Positions 32,901 to 40,558 of a stretch of 64,000 nucleotides of DNA are shown in pieces. Position numbers and translations under genes: made by a program. How positions within the stretch are numbered: the stretch's first letter is position 1; every line of letters starts with the position of its first letter. The stretch lies in contig NC_134514.1 of assembly GCF_027942865.1 (NCBI RefSeq), forward strand, positions 1,196,169 through 1,260,168, given 5' to 3'. The notes under the pieces are model-generated. The model had not been told where the DNA came from, did not search any database, and worked only from the letters and a program-made list of their open reading frames with translations. Source of the DNA: Odontesthes bonariensis (lineage: Eukaryota > Chordata > Actinopteri > Atheriniformes > Atherinopsidae).

Positions 32901-34371
32901 GAACGGTCTAACCCGTGTAATATTTAGAAAGTGATAGAATGCTGTTCTTGTAACATTTCCAATGTGAGGTTTAAAAGTTAATTTGGAGTCTAGAATTACA
33001 CCCAGATTTTTTATTGCATTGAAGGACTGTTGAACGGACACAGGATGTGTGCATGTGATAACAGATGAGAGAAATAAAAGTGGTTACATCTCATGCCTTT
33101 CCAGGTCGGCTCACAGTTCACACCATGAAGACACACGTTCCACACGGATTATGATGCATTTAAAAGGCTCCACAATGCTTTCACACTTAGTCACCTTTAC
33201 GCTGCTCACCTGTGCAGGTGCTTCCCGTGTCCAGGAGCAGTCACATGATCACCTTCACGCTGCAGAACGGCGTCGTGGCCACGCTGCGGACGAGCGGCAC
33301 GGAACCAAAGATCAAATACTACACCGAGTTCTGCGCCGCGCCGGGGAAAAGGTCAGCTGGTGGCGCCTCAGATTTCTGTGACATCATGGTAGGGATGGGA
33401 ATTGATGAGATTTTTACGATTCCATTTTCGATTCTGCTTAACAATTCGGTTCTTTGTCGGTTCCCTTATCGATTCTCATTTGGAGAAAAAGGAAAACAAA
33501 CCGGTCGATTAGCATCAACTTTGTTTAGTTTAGAAGTAACTCGAGTCATGACCTCACAAACCCAACAACGGTGAGGTCCACATTGGTCTATCCTGGCCTG
33601 GGTAATTGAACTCTTCCTGCTCTGGTGAAAGGAGAAGCTGGAGGTAGAGGTGAACTGGGGGTAGTACCACCAGCCTCTGGCTCTGAGCCAGTCAGGCTCT
33701 GTCTCTCATGATTTCATCTAAATGTAATGCCTGAGAAGGCATTCATTTAACCTTAACCGTTACTAACAGCAGCTTTTACAATCAGGCAAATGGCGCTAAC
33801 ATGATAGGCAGTGTTTGTTAGTTAGTTACCTGCAGTGTTAGCCGAGGACATGCTAACGTTGCTAACGTTGCTGGGTTCAGATTCACCAACGTTAATCATT
33901 CATTCATAGTTATTGCATGTTGGTAGTATTTCCTCCCTTTGGTGAAATATTCACTTTGCAAGTTGCCCTGTTGTCGTCTTTTTTAGGGATGTGGAACCAA
34001 ACTTTCGAGCGTTTGTACCGCTTGGGCGCCATGTTTACTGTTGGCTGCTGGCTGCGCTGGACTCGCCACGCAGCGTTGCGTGGTGACGTCATTCACGCCC
34101 ACTGGAATCGATAAGGGAATCGTTTGAAAAATCGCCAAAACGATTCCAAGGAATTGAAACACTGGGAACCGGTTCTCAACAAGAACCGGTTTTCGATTCC
34201 CATCCGTACATCATGGTGACATCATGGTCTGTGGGTGGGGCTTCTGTCATGGCTCTGTCTGTCTGCAGCGACGTGTCCGGGCTGGAGGAGGAGCTCAGGA
34301 AGGTCACCGACGCTCTGCTGGATGAGTTCCTGGAGCCCGAGAAGAACCAACTGACCCGGCGCGCCGTGTAG
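12888..34371 (+). CDS. pgm2l1: pgm2l1, glucose-1,6-bisphosphate synthase (14 coding exons, 622 aa)
   Basis: Joined exons: 12888-12995, 16477-16644, 20238-20344, 21591-21675, 24011-24094, 24475-24671, 25805-25994, 27455-27552, 29578-29758, 29867-29960, 30499-30628, 31720-31909, 33218-33351, 34269-34371. The sum is 1869 nt, 622 codons plus stop, the length I recall for human PGM2L1, and every junction is GT-AG with matching phase. The enzyme is an alpha-D-phosphohexomutase-fold protein that phosphorylates glucose-1-phosphate from 1,3-bisphosphoglycerate. Motifs: phosphoserine loop TASHNP (Ser174), Mg-binding DPDADR (332-337), GNELAAL sugar loop (from 354), FEESIG (433-438) and phosphate-binding RTSGTEPK (568-575). 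pgm2 is the alternative paralogue; the neighbourhood with lipt2 favours pgm2l1. Introns 2, 3, 6, 7 and 8 are filled by different minisatellites. Confidence 0.93.
13012..13455. repeat. Tandem duplication of about 235 bp in pgm2l1 intron 1
   Basis: gcaacctgcggcataccgtt at 13023 recurs at 13259, and homology continues through aaaacaggatttaacggct to gtgaactgatttaatcgttt in both copies, with a small internal deletion in the second. Confidence 0.9.
13969..14907. mobile_element. PIF/Harbinger-type non-autonomous transposon with TTA target duplication
   Basis: Ends are cggtgcgttcacaccaaacg and its near inverse ctggtgtgaacgcaccg. TTA directly repeats at 13966-13968 and 14908-14910, the 3-bp TWA-type duplication of PIF/Harbinger. 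Inside are an open stretch (14098-14412, minus) without recognised domains and a ccgcaccgcctcaccgctcc tandem patch at about 14700-14825. 939 bp, too short for transposase. Confidence 0.85.
15028..15140. repeat. Second locus of the 22-bp minisatellite
   Basis: About five copies of tttgtgaatcttttcccgcg, the same unit as the lipt2 intron 2 array at 4480-5690. Confidence 0.9.
15275..15393. mobile_element. Right end of the ggctgtgttcgaa-type DNA transposon
   Basis: tttcggagaatctaggatgc to gtttcgaacacagcc matches 11658-11743 and 21408-21519. No left end nearby. Confidence 0.7.
15545..15650 (+). pseudogene. Decayed LINE reverse transcriptase remnant
   Basis: Reads GAPQGSA-stop-GPLLVL and then [10 protein letters not shown], recognisable as RT motifs B and C with an in-frame stop and frame slip. 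Lies in pgm2l1 intron 1. Confidence 0.6.
16119..16235. repeat. Imperfect 117-bp inverted repeat
   Basis: gggtcacatgaccctgaaag at the left pairs with gatcctttcagtgccatgtg at the right, and the inner ttggctaaattacaatc pairs with gattgtgatttagccaa. Possible foldback MITE, 240 bp before exon 2. Confidence 0.8.
16477..16644 (+). CDS. pgm2l1: pgm2l1 exon 2
   Basis: 56 codons, phase 0 at both ends, encoding [20 protein letters not shown], the conserved substrate-loop entry of domain 1. The donor CAG|GTGGGG is followed almost at once by the intron 2 array. Confidence 0.93.
16650..20093. repeat. 3.4-kb 18/24-bp minisatellite filling pgm2l1 intron 2
   Basis: Units aacccagaaccagtttat (18 bp) and a 24-bp form with an extra gaacca, with c/g variants (aaccggtttat, aaccaggttat). 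It starts within six bases of the exon 2 donor. A perfect 20-bp copy of the exon 2/donor sequence (16631-16650) closes the array at 20094-20113. Long ORFs here (VYNPEP repeats) follow only from unit lengths divisible by three. Confidence 0.97.
20094..20113 (+). promoter_or_regulatory. Duplicated (decoy) exon 2 splice donor
   Basis: tccagtccactcaggtgggg is identical to 16631-16650, which spans the last 14 bases of exon 2 and its donor. It lies 124 bp before exon 3. Whether it is used as a donor is unknown. Confidence 0.7.
20238..20344 (+). CDS. pgm2l1: pgm2l1 exon 3
   Basis: 107 nt, phase 0 to phase 2; encodes [13 protein letters not shown] and LVVGYDTRG, the latter a conserved core strand with its turn. 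Confidence 0.92.
20424..21105. repeat. 7-bp (CATACTG)n array in pgm2l1 intron 3
   Basis: About 680 bp of catactg with cacactg and catacta variants. It runs directly into the transposon body at 21106, whose family has the same tactgcatactacatac subterminal motif at 9231-9252. Confidence 0.95.
21106..21519. mobile_element. ggctgtgttcgaa-type DNA transposon body and right end
   Basis: aatcagccggcatgaagctg through gaaaacctgacaaaataccg and the terminal gtttggaacacagcc match 11430-11743. The left end appears replaced by the catactg array. Confidence 0.75.
21591..21675 (+). CDS. pgm2l1: pgm2l1 exon 4
   Basis: 85 nt, phase 2 to 0; encodes [20 protein letters not shown] and the conserved VPTPYV. Donor GTG|GTGAGG. 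Confidence 0.92.
21880..22330 (-). mobile_element. LINE/SINE-like 3' relic
   Basis: aatactttagtcatccccta plus tgggggaaattcaaatt is the reverse complement of the tail at 30255-30345 (ccccattggggatgaataaa). A-rich and decayed. Confidence 0.5.
22490..23362. mobile_element. Decayed hAT-like element
   Basis: The right end gatcggcagccgatcgatcg-gagcatcactac has the subterminal gatcggc repeats of hAT elements, and a related gattgccgatcacgg is at the left (about 22514). Inside, gaggtagctggggacatgta is duplicated (22594 and 22767). No target duplication resolved. Confidence 0.5.
23414..23745. mobile_element. Foldback MITE, flanked by TA (second copy)
   Basis: Same long inverted ends as 3507-3867 (tggaagtttttctgtgccat / atggcacagaaaaacttcca), with TA at 23412-23413 and 23746-23747. 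The two copies share the arms but differ in the low-complexity centre. Lies in pgm2l1 intron 4. Confidence 0.85.
24011..24094 (+). CDS. pgm2l1: pgm2l1 exon 5 (catalytic serine)
   Basis: 28 codons, phase 0 at both ends. [16 protein letters not shown] holds the serine (Ser174) that is phosphorylated during catalysis, in the family signature. Confidence 0.95.
24122..24330 (-). mobile_element. SINE/LINE tail in pgm2l1 intron 5
   Basis: caattcaattcaaaatgtat, then tatatagcacattaac and aaagtgcttcac: the reverse-orientation fish LINE tail, followed by an A-rich stretch. Confidence 0.5.
24475..24671 (+). CDS. pgm2l1: pgm2l1 exon 6
   Basis: 197 nt, phase 0 to 2. Encodes [24 protein letters not shown] is shared with PGM2 and PGM2L1. 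Confidence 0.93.
24697..25787. repeat. 1.1-kb minisatellite filling pgm2l1 intron 6
   Basis: Composed of gtgtgataaag (11 bp) and agtgataaag/agtaataaag (10 bp) modules, with gatgaag variants. It occupies nearly the whole intron from +26 of the donor to 18 bp before the acceptor and is strongly purine-biased. Confidence 0.96.
25805..25994 (+). CDS. pgm2l1: pgm2l1 exon 7
   Basis: 190 nt, phase 2 to 0. Encodes [18 protein letters not shown] and [17 protein letters not shown], the start of domain 2; both are strongly conserved. Confidence 0.95.
26003..27411. repeat. 16-bp minisatellite filling pgm2l1 intron 7
   Basis: Unit ggggaacccatctgtc with variants gaaccgatgtgttg, gaaccgacctg and gaaccgttgtg. 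It begins 8 bases after the exon 7 donor and ends about 43 bp before exon 8. It reads open in several frames on both strands, as expected for a stop-free 16-mer. Confidence 0.97.
27455..27552 (+). CDS. pgm2l1: pgm2l1 exon 8 (metal-binding loop)
   Basis: 98 nt, phase 0 to 2. [16 protein letters not shown] carries the three aspartates (332, 334, 336) that bind magnesium. Confidence 0.95.
27590..29577. repeat. 2-kb 29-bp minisatellite filling pgm2l1 intron 8
   Basis: Unit tgttacaggtgtatttacct followed by gtttactgg, with variants gtttacagg, gtttacagc and gttttcagc. The true exon 9 acceptor (gtttacctgtgttgcag|gtcc) is itself a lightly changed unit. Each unit carries AG|GT preceded by T-rich sequence, so dozens of cryptic acceptor/donor-like sites are present. 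Confidence 0.97.
29578..29758 (+). CDS. pgm2l1: pgm2l1 exon 9
   Basis: 181 nt, phase 2 to 0. Encodes [18 protein letters not shown] (sugar-binding loop) and [15 protein letters not shown]. The next donor is the weaker GAG|GTCAGT. Confidence 0.94.
29808..29836. repeat. (GAT)n microsatellite
   Basis: About nine perfect gat triplets in the short pgm2l1 intron 9. Confidence 0.95.
29867..29960 (+). CDS. pgm2l1: pgm2l1 exon 10
   Basis: 94 nt, phase 0 to 1. Encodes [13 protein letters not shown] and FAFEESI, domain 3 substrate-recognition residues. Confidence 0.94.
30060..30345 (+). mobile_element. LINE-like 3' relic in pgm2l1 intron 10
   Basis: ggttcaggaggtcctttgta, then AT-rich repeats, then ttggggatgaataaagtatt and a tttctatttctattc end. 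It is the reverse complement family of 21880-22330. Confidence 0.5.
30499..30628 (+). CDS. pgm2l1: pgm2l1 exon 11
   Basis: 130 nt, phase 1 to 2. Encodes [20 protein letters not shown] and [10 protein letters not shown]. Confidence 0.94.
30629..31719. other. pgm2l1 intron 11, AT-rich, no recognised element
   Basis: Contains a diverged internal repetition: aactttaaaaatgtgagaaaa / agctttaaaaatgtaataaa, followed in both cases by aaacagcaacaataaca (about 30920-31120 and 31200-31340). Otherwise plain AT-rich sequence. Confidence 0.6.
31720..31909 (+). CDS. pgm2l1: pgm2l1 exon 12
   Basis: 190 nt, phase 2 to 0. Encodes [19 protein letters not shown] and [18 protein letters not shown], highly conserved in PGM2/PGM2L1. 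Confidence 0.95.
32175..33041 (-). mobile_element. L2/Rex-like LINE 3' fragment in pgm2l1 intron 12
   Basis: The reverse strand has an open stretch (33041-32517) reading [40 protein letters not shown] and [19 protein letters not shown], the thumb/C-terminal part of a CR1/L2-group reverse transcriptase. It is followed by the tail with tatatagcacctttcatac at about 32185. No catalytic motifs remain. Confidence 0.8.
33218..33351 (+). CDS. pgm2l1: pgm2l1 exon 13
   Basis: 134 nt, phase 0 to 2. Encodes [20 protein letters not shown], the C-terminal phosphate-binding loop. Confidence 0.95.
33390..34208. mobile_element. hAT-type non-autonomous transposon, 8-bp target duplication
   Basis: Ends tagggatgggaattgat and tcgattcccatccgta are inverted repeats with two mismatches. 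CATCATGG repeats directly at 33382-33389 and 34209-34216. The inner ends contain gattcc/ggaatcg subterminal motifs. 819 bp, no transposase. Lies in pgm2l1 intron 13. Confidence 0.88.
34269..34371 (+). CDS. pgm2l1: pgm2l1 exon 14 (terminal)
   Basis: 103 nt, phase 2; encodes [19 protein letters not shown] and ends [12 protein letters not shown], the last helix of the fold. Confidence 0.93.
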
Positions 34372-35625
34372 CCCCGCCCACTCCCGCCTGTTTCACGTCG
34401 TGTTCGCTGACCAATCACAGCAGCTGTTAAAGTTATTGAACACTTATAAGCTTCAGTTGGATCTGTGTTGATGTTGATTACCATGCAGCAAAGCATGATG
34501 GTTAAGAGGTTCTGTCCTGTGATTGGTTGTCAGACAATTAGCTTCAGTACGGAAGTTCATTGACGACAAAACAGCAGGAACTCCTCACAGATTGATTAAA
34601 TTATTAAAAAGTTTTGTTTACAGAGTGATCAGCTGATTCGTTGATTAGATCTTTGAGTTCAGGATGAAAAAGATTTCCTGGTCGGAGGTTTTCAAATTGA
34701 GTTTTTCTTAATTAACTATAAATTTAGTATTTGGCGGTTGGAACATTTCCAGCTCGTCACTAAAGTATTGATCCAACGGTTGATGGACAGACTGAGCAGA
34801 AAGAAAGAAAAAAAAACAAAGAAAACCAGCTGAATGTGTTTGTAGTTTGAAATGAAATCGATTTTTTTATTTCAGAGACGAGGAAAGATCTTATTTTTGT
34901 GTGGAAACTCATCTTGAAATATTTCTGCTGCTTCAGTCAAAAATGTTTTTTTTCTTTCATTAATCCAGTTTGTGACAGAAACTTTAGAGAAAATCTGAGC
35001 GAATGTCTGCGTTGAGCCGTCCGAACGAGGCTCTCTGATTGGATGATGGACCCAACAACAGTCTGAGCCACCTGAACGAGGCTCTCTGATTGGATGATGG
35101 ACCCACCAACAGTCTGAGCCACCTGAACGAGGCTCTCTGATTGGATGATGGACCCACCAATAGTGTGATCGGATCATCGTTTCAGGGTCGTTTTCGTTTC
35201 TGAAAGGAAAATGAATATTTTCTGTTTGCTGCTGCTGAAATTCCAGGGTTTTCTGGGTTTAAATGCTTCGATGACAGTTGCTCTCTCTTCAGATTAAAGA
35301 GTTTGTTTATTTTAAAAGGAGAAACGGTCGTTAGCTGCAGCTAAAGGTCGAATGTTTCAGGTTTATATTTTGATCCGTTTTGATCACGCTTTTGTTGTTG
35401 ATGAACTTCCTGAAAGTGAAAACGAGCGAATGTTCCTTTAAGAGAAGGAGCTCTTCTTCTGTCTTTGCTGAGATATTTATCTGAATGTCACGTTGGAGTT
35501 ATTTATTTTTATACCTGCTGAGATGTTGCTGCTGTTTCTGCTTCCACTTTGTGCTTCGCCTCATTCGAATCGAAGCTGCAGCTGCTGTTGACCTCTGACC
35601 TGAAATAAAGTTTCCTTTGAACCAC
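34372..35625 (+). other. pgm2l1 3' UTR with 51-bp VNTR
   Basis: Runs from the stop to the polyadenylation signal. It includes three tandem 51-bp units (gaacgaggctctctgattgg..., about 35025-35160). From 34538 on, it is duplicated at 40559-41823. Confidence 0.65.
35604..35609 (+). terminator. Candidate pgm2l1 polyadenylation signal
   Basis: AATAAA in tgaaataaagtttcctttg, 1.23 kb after the stop and about 40 bp before the convergent olfactory receptor stop codon. Confidence 0.6.
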
Positions 35626-35649
35626 AACAAATAGTCTCCAAACGTTTGT

Positions 35650-36603
35650 TCACTGTGGGACGTGAGTCCTGAACCTGAGGCGGATGTGAGTCCTGATCTG
35701 CTGCAGGTTCATGCCGTAGATGATGGGGTTGATGAAGGGCGGCACCACCAGGAACTCAGCAGCCAGCGCGTTCCGCGCCGCATCGGCTGAGCCGCCGCCG
35801 TAACGGGAGAACAGGATGTCGAACAGCAGCGAGGCGGTGAAGACGAGCAGCGTGACGAGGTGCGGCACGCACGTCTGAATCAACTTCCTGCGGCCGGAGT
35901 GGGAGCGAGCAGCCGTCCGGACCAGGTGGGCGTAGGAGAAGAGGATGAGTCCGGTCTGCGACACGTGGAAGAACGCGAGCAGGAACCCGTACGTGTTGTT
36001 GGCCGCTGTGTCGGAGCACGACAGCTTCACCACCTCCCAGTTGGTGCAGAAGAGCTTGGGGATGTGGCGCCCACAGATGGGCAGCCTGGCGATCAAGATG
36101 GCGCCCACCATGGTCTCCGTCAGCGAGACGCACCAGGTGAGCAGCAGGAGCCGCGCCACCCTCTGCGCAGACATCAGCACCTGGTACCGCAGCGGCCGGC
36201 AGACGGCCACGTGGCGGTCGTACGCCATGACGGCCAGAGTGTGGAACTCGCAGAAGATGTAGCTGTACGTGGCGCACATCTGAGCCAAACAGCCGCCGTA
36301 CGTGATGACGTGAGCGTCGGCGAGAAGGTCGTGAAGCAGCTTGGGGAAGAAGCACGATGTCCCGCAGATCCCGTTGACACACAGGTTGCACAGGAAGACG
36401 TAGATGGGCTGGTGGAGCGTTTTCTCCAGGCAGACGGTGACGATGAGCATCAGGTTCACAAAGACGGTGCAGAGGTACGCCGTCAGAGCCAGGGCGGCGT
36501 AGATCTGACGGTTCGTCCGCGAGCCGTTCAGACCCTGAAGCTGGAACACGATGCGCGAGTTGTTCTCCATCAGGTCAAAGATCGGTGAGGACCTCAGAGC
36601 CAT
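35650..36603 (-). CDS. Olfactory receptor, intronless, GC-rich (317 aa)
   Basis: Seven-transmembrane odorant receptor of the rhodopsin-like GPCR class, acting at the surface of olfactory neurons. Visible: N-glycosylation site near the N-terminus (NNS, 14-16), LHQPIYVFLC at the IC1/TM2 start (63-72), MAYDRHVAVCRPL at the end of TM3 (126-138), SYAHLVRTA at the end of TM5, KLIQTCVPHL at TM6 (240-249) and NPIIYGMNL in TM7 (292-300). The extracellular-loop cysteines (Cys105, Cys177, Cys186) are present. The frame is complete. Met12 (36570) is an alternative start and gives a more typical short N-terminus. The codons are very GC-rich, unlike the second receptor at 46701. Ligand and exact subfamily cannot be told. 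Confidence 0.93.
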   Translation of the reverse strand: MALRSSPIFDLMENNSRIVFQLQGLNGSRTNRQIYAALALTAYLCTVFVNLMLIVTVCLEKTLHQPIYVFLCNLCVNGICGTSCFFPKLLHDLLADAHVITYGGCLAQMCATYSYIFCEFHTLAVMAYDRHVAVCRPLRYQVLMSAQRVARLLLLTWCVSLTETMVGAILIARLPICGRHIPKLFCTNWEVVKLSCSDTAANNTYGFLLAFFHVSQTGLILFSYAHLVRTAARSHSGRRKLIQTCVPHLVTLLVFTASLLFDILFSRYGGGSADAARNALAAEFLVVPPFINPIIYGMNLQQIRTHIRLRFRTHVPQ

Positions 36604-36944
36604 TTTAATCAGGCAGCACTGACAGACCGCTGAAGTAATCTGAGGGCAGAGTTCAATAGGAATCCAGTTTTAATCCAATTTTATTCATAAAGCTTCGACC
36701 AAAGTGCTGTACAGAAAAATAAAAACAAAAAATTAAAAGAATAAATTAAAAGACATAACAACAGCTATATCATTTAAAACAATAATAATACTAAAGTAAA
36801 TAAATAAATAAATAATAATCATACAGTCAAACGCTGCTGCCCGATTTTTAACAAACACTTGTAGGCGCGAACACATTACTCCTGTGCTATCGTCTCGCCA
36901 TTGGCTTCCGGTCCGATTCAGAATCGATTTTAGGCAAGGCAAGG
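36604..36944. other. Upstream region of the GC-rich olfactory receptor
   Basis: A diverged L2-like tail (ccaattttattcataaagct at 36674) and A/T-rich runs. About 36830-36940 reads on the minus strand as a LINE C-terminal relic (DDSTGVMCSRLQVFVKN), continuing the element at 37100. No clear promoter motif. Confidence 0.5.
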
Positions 36945-37100
36945 CATCTTTATTTATATAGCGCATTTCATACCACAGGCAACTCAAAGACAAGGCATTT
37001 AAAAGAACAGCAAAAAGCAGCAATTTAAAGAGAAAAAAAATGGAATAAAAATTAAAAACACAGTTAAAAGCAATCAAAGAAGAGGGGAAAAAGAAAGATA
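36945..37100 (-). mobile_element. SINE/LINE tail insertion
   Basis: aggcaaggcaaggcatcttt, tatatagcgcatttcatacc, then an A-rich stretch; related to 2076-2270. Confidence 0.55.
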
Positions 37101-37585
37101 TACTTAAACTCCTGTTGTTTGATTTTAACGTCACTAATGGCTCGGCACCTTCTTATCTGTCGGACATTTTAACTTTTGGCAGCTGCGGTAGAGCCCTGTG
37201 CTTTTCGGGTCAGCTACTTTTAGAGGTCCCACGGTGGAGATCTAAGCTGTGGGGTGATGGTTCCTTTCCCTTTGCTGCTCCTGGACTGTGGAACAAACTG
37301 CCCCCTGACACCCGCCCCATCACTGATCTCGGCCTTTTTAAATCAAAGCTTAAGAACTTTTTAGAACTCTGATTAGGGCCACTATGCATCCATTCTACCC
37401 GCTCCTTTTTAATTATCTTAATTTTATACAAATTCTATTCAATTCATTGTATTGCACTTGTGGAAGGCTTTTAATGCCCTGCAGCACTTTTAGCACTTTT
37501 ACCATTTCTGAATCGTGTTTTATGTATTGTTGTTTTTATCCTGTTGGCTATTGTAAAGGGCTGTATAAATAAAGTTTGATTGATT
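37100..37585 (+). mobile_element. LINE 3' end with RT C-terminal relic
   Basis: Reads FDFNVTNGSAPSYLSDIL, GRALCFSGQLLLEVPRW and APGLWNKLPPDTRPITDLGL, the C-terminus of a CR1/L2/Rex-group RT. It ends in gggctgtataaataaagttt plus a (tgat)n tail. About 37100-37372 is open; no catalytic part. Confidence 0.75.
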
Positions 37586-38490
37586 GATTCAACATCTCAC
37601 ATCGTGTCGAAAGCCAAGGAGAAGAGACGTGTTTTAAGATTTAAAAACAGACAGAGAGGCAGATTGTTCATCCAAGCCATTCAACACTGATGCTGCGGCT
37701 GTAATGACCGTAAATAAATCATAAATAAACACTATAAAGAGTGTCCCAGACTGACAAAGCACTGACCTGCACCTGCTGGGTGAGAGCAGAGGACGGATGC
37801 TCAGACAAAGAGAAAAGCACCAGACCACACGTACATTTCACTGGAGAGAAGAAACAGCAGAAACCTTTAAATGTCCATCTGCTGAGAATCAAACGCACGA
37901 TAGAAGAAACAGCAGAAATCCAGAGAAGCATTCGGAGGATGTTTGGATGTCTTATTGGAGGAATCAGAGGAACACTTCATAACCTTAGATATAAACAAGG
38001 TGCCCCATCAGCTGTTTATCTGCACACTGAAACCCAACATGATGCTTTCTTCTTCTGTGGTTTGAAATGTTCCATCCAAGATCAGCTGACCAACATAAGG
38101 AGCCGACTCCAGTCCTCTGAATGATCTGAAATTCAAAGGAAAAAACATCTGTTTCAGGTGTTTAAACAGGAAAAGTGTCTTTAACCCCCAAACTGGGAAG
38201 GTTTAACACCAAAGAAGAGCAGCCAGAGATGAAGAGCTAAACCTGTTCAGCAGAGTGTAAACATGGTCCACCTCAGAGCATCAGAAACTCTCCGACTGAA
38301 CCTCAGCTGAACTCTGATCTGGACCAAACACACGAAAATCTGCTGAAATTTAACAACACTGTCAGGACGATAAAAGTAAAAGTGAAATTTAATGAAAACG
38401 GAGCTCATTCTGTAGAGAGAGGAGCAACATTCAGCTGCTGCGAACACTCAGAGAGCTGCAGCTCTTATCCAGCCGAAGACCCGCGTCACC
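37586..38490. other. Intergenic DNA, no recognised gene
   Basis: Includes short unassigned ORFs (37741-38124 and others) that show no family signature. Two near copies of aagaaacagcagaaa (37850 and 37903) are the only repetition noted. Confidence 0.6.
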
Positions 38491-38805
38491 ATGGAGCAGG
38501 CCGAGGCCACGCCCCCTTCTTCTTCTTCAGGACCCACGTCTGATGTCACCATGGAGCAGGCCGAGGCCACGCCCCCTTCTTCTTCTTCAGGACCCACGTC
38601 TGATGTCACCATGGAGCAGGCCGAGGCCACGCCCCCTTCTTCTTCTTCAGGACCCACGTCTGATGTCACCATGGAGCAGGCCGAGGCCACGCCCCCTTCT
38701 TCTTCTTCAGGACCCACGTCTGATGTCACCATGGAGCAGGCCGAGGCCACGCCCCCTTCTTCTTCTTCAGGACGCTCATCTGATGTCACCATGGAGCAGG
38801 CCGAT
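38491..38805. repeat. 60-bp tandem repeat, five copies
   Basis: Each unit runs from accatggagcaggccgaggc to tctgatgtc; copies 1-4 are identical and copy 5 differs at a few bases (gacgctcatctgatg). Being 20 codons long, it stays open on both strands (e.g. [20 protein letters not shown]). No evidence of translation. Confidence 0.97.
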
Positions 38806-39822
38806 GGAGGGAGGGATGGATGGAGGGATGGGTGGAGGGATGGGTGGATGGAGGGATGAAGGGATGGATGGAGGGATGGAGGGATGGATGGAGGGATGGA
38901 GGGAGAGATGGGTGGATGGATGGATGGAGGGATGGATGGAGGGAGAGATGGGTGGATGGATGGAGGGATGGATGGATGGAGGGATGAAGGGATGGATGGA
39001 GGGATGGAGGGATGGATGGAGGGATGGGTGGATGGATGGAGGGATGGATGGAGGGATGGATGGATGGAGGCATGAAGGGATGGATGGATGGATGGATGGA
39101 TGGAGGGAGGGATGGATGGATGGATGGAGGGATGGATGGAGGGATGGATGGATGGAGGGATGAAGGGATGGATGGAGGGATGGATGGAGGGATGGAGGGA
39201 TGGATGGATGGATGGAGGGATGGATGGATGGATGGAGGGATGGATGGAGGGATGGATGGATGGAGGGATGAAGGGATGGATGGAGGGATGGATGGAGGGA
39301 TGGAGGGATGGGTGGATGGATGGATGGATGGAGGGAGGGATGGATGGATGGATGGAGGGAGGGATGGATGGAGGGATGGATGGAGGGATGGATGGAGGGA
39401 TGGGTGGATGGATGGATGGATGGATGGATGGATGGATGGATGGATGGATGGAGGGAGGGAGGGAGGGATGGATGGATGGAGGGATGGATGGAGGGATGGG
39501 TGGATGGATTTAGGGAGGGATGGATGGATGGAGGGATGGAGGGATGGATGGATGGATGGATGGAGGGAGGGATGGATGGATGGATGGAGGGATGGATGGA
39601 GGGATGGAGGGAGAGATGGGTGGATGGATGGATGGAGGGATGGATGGAGGGATGGGTGGATGGGTGGATCGATGGATGGATGGAGGGATGAAGGGATGGA
39701 TGGAGGGATGGAGGGATAGATAGATGGATGATGGATGGATGGATGGATGGATGAAGGGATGGATGGATGGATGGATGGATGGATGGATGGATGGATGGAG
39801 GGATGGATGGATGGAGGGATGT
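38806..39822. repeat. (GGAT)n / ggatggaggga array
   Basis: About 1 kb of ggat tetramers with ggag variants in higher-order 12/16/20-bp combinations. It directly continues from the 60-bp array. The long IHPS/MDGW ORFs here are repeat artefacts. Confidence 0.98.
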
Positions 39823-40084
39823 TAAATGGACATGCAGGGCTGGTTGTCCTTTGACAGTAAACTTGTCTCCAATCCTCCAATCTTCTGTTGTTACCCTGGT
39901 ACTCCCCTTTACATGGCACCAACAGGGTGTCCATGCCCCTGGTACTAAATACCACCGCCATGTACCACCATTCATCTGATGGGCACTGTTGGGCTTCACA
40001 TCCAATATTGGGGGCGAACTTGCTCAGTATACCACCAAGCTGACCCAGATAGAGACTCAAACGTGGGTTACCATCATAACCCAC
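39823..40084 (-). other. Unidentified coding-like segment beside the GGAT array
   Basis: Two minus-strand frames are open over the unique DNA before they enter the GGAT array. One reads [19 protein letters not shown] and [19 protein letters not shown]; the other reads [20 protein letters not shown]. Composition is non-repetitive and protein-like, but I do not recognise a family. Could be a transposon or retroelement remnant or chance. Confidence 0.3.
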
Positions 40085-40558
40085 CCTTTTTCAATATTAC
40101 TTAATAATTTTTAACTTTATTTTGCCTCATGTTTTGGTAAACCTTTGACCTCTATTTTCTCACCGTGGTACTCCACTGGTGGGTGAGCACCAGAGAGTTC
40201 GCTTCCCTGTCCTTTGTAGCGTTTCTACACATGAAAATGAATTATGCTGGATATTAATAAAAGAAGGGGCACCACCTGTCTTTTTATGAGTTTGAAAGGA
40301 AGACTGTTTAAAGTTATATGGAAAATCTCCACTGAAGCTAAGTTCTGTCTGAAGGGACATCCGACACGTATTATTGATGTAACACTCTGATCATTTACAA
40401 GAACATTTATTTAAACAGTACTTCAAGATTATATGCAAACAGTTGATAAAAAGAACAGTTACGGGGATAATTTCCAGTCTTTCCAATAAAAGACAGGTTA
40501 AGAGAGAGGTATGGCTACAATGGGGAAACGATTGATCGATAAGTCTGATAAGGGTTGG
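40085..40558. other. Intergenic DNA, nothing recognised
   Basis: AT-rich, no ORF with family features. Confidence 0.6.

Noticed and set aside
35756..36391. Alternative-frame ORFs inside the GC-rich olfactory receptor
   Set aside because: Shadows due to high GC; the receptor frame carries all family motifs.
38776..40084. IHPSIHPS and MDGWMDGG ORFs of up to 432 codons
   Set aside because: Translation of the GGAT array. Only the unique 260-bp end was kept as an unassigned segment.
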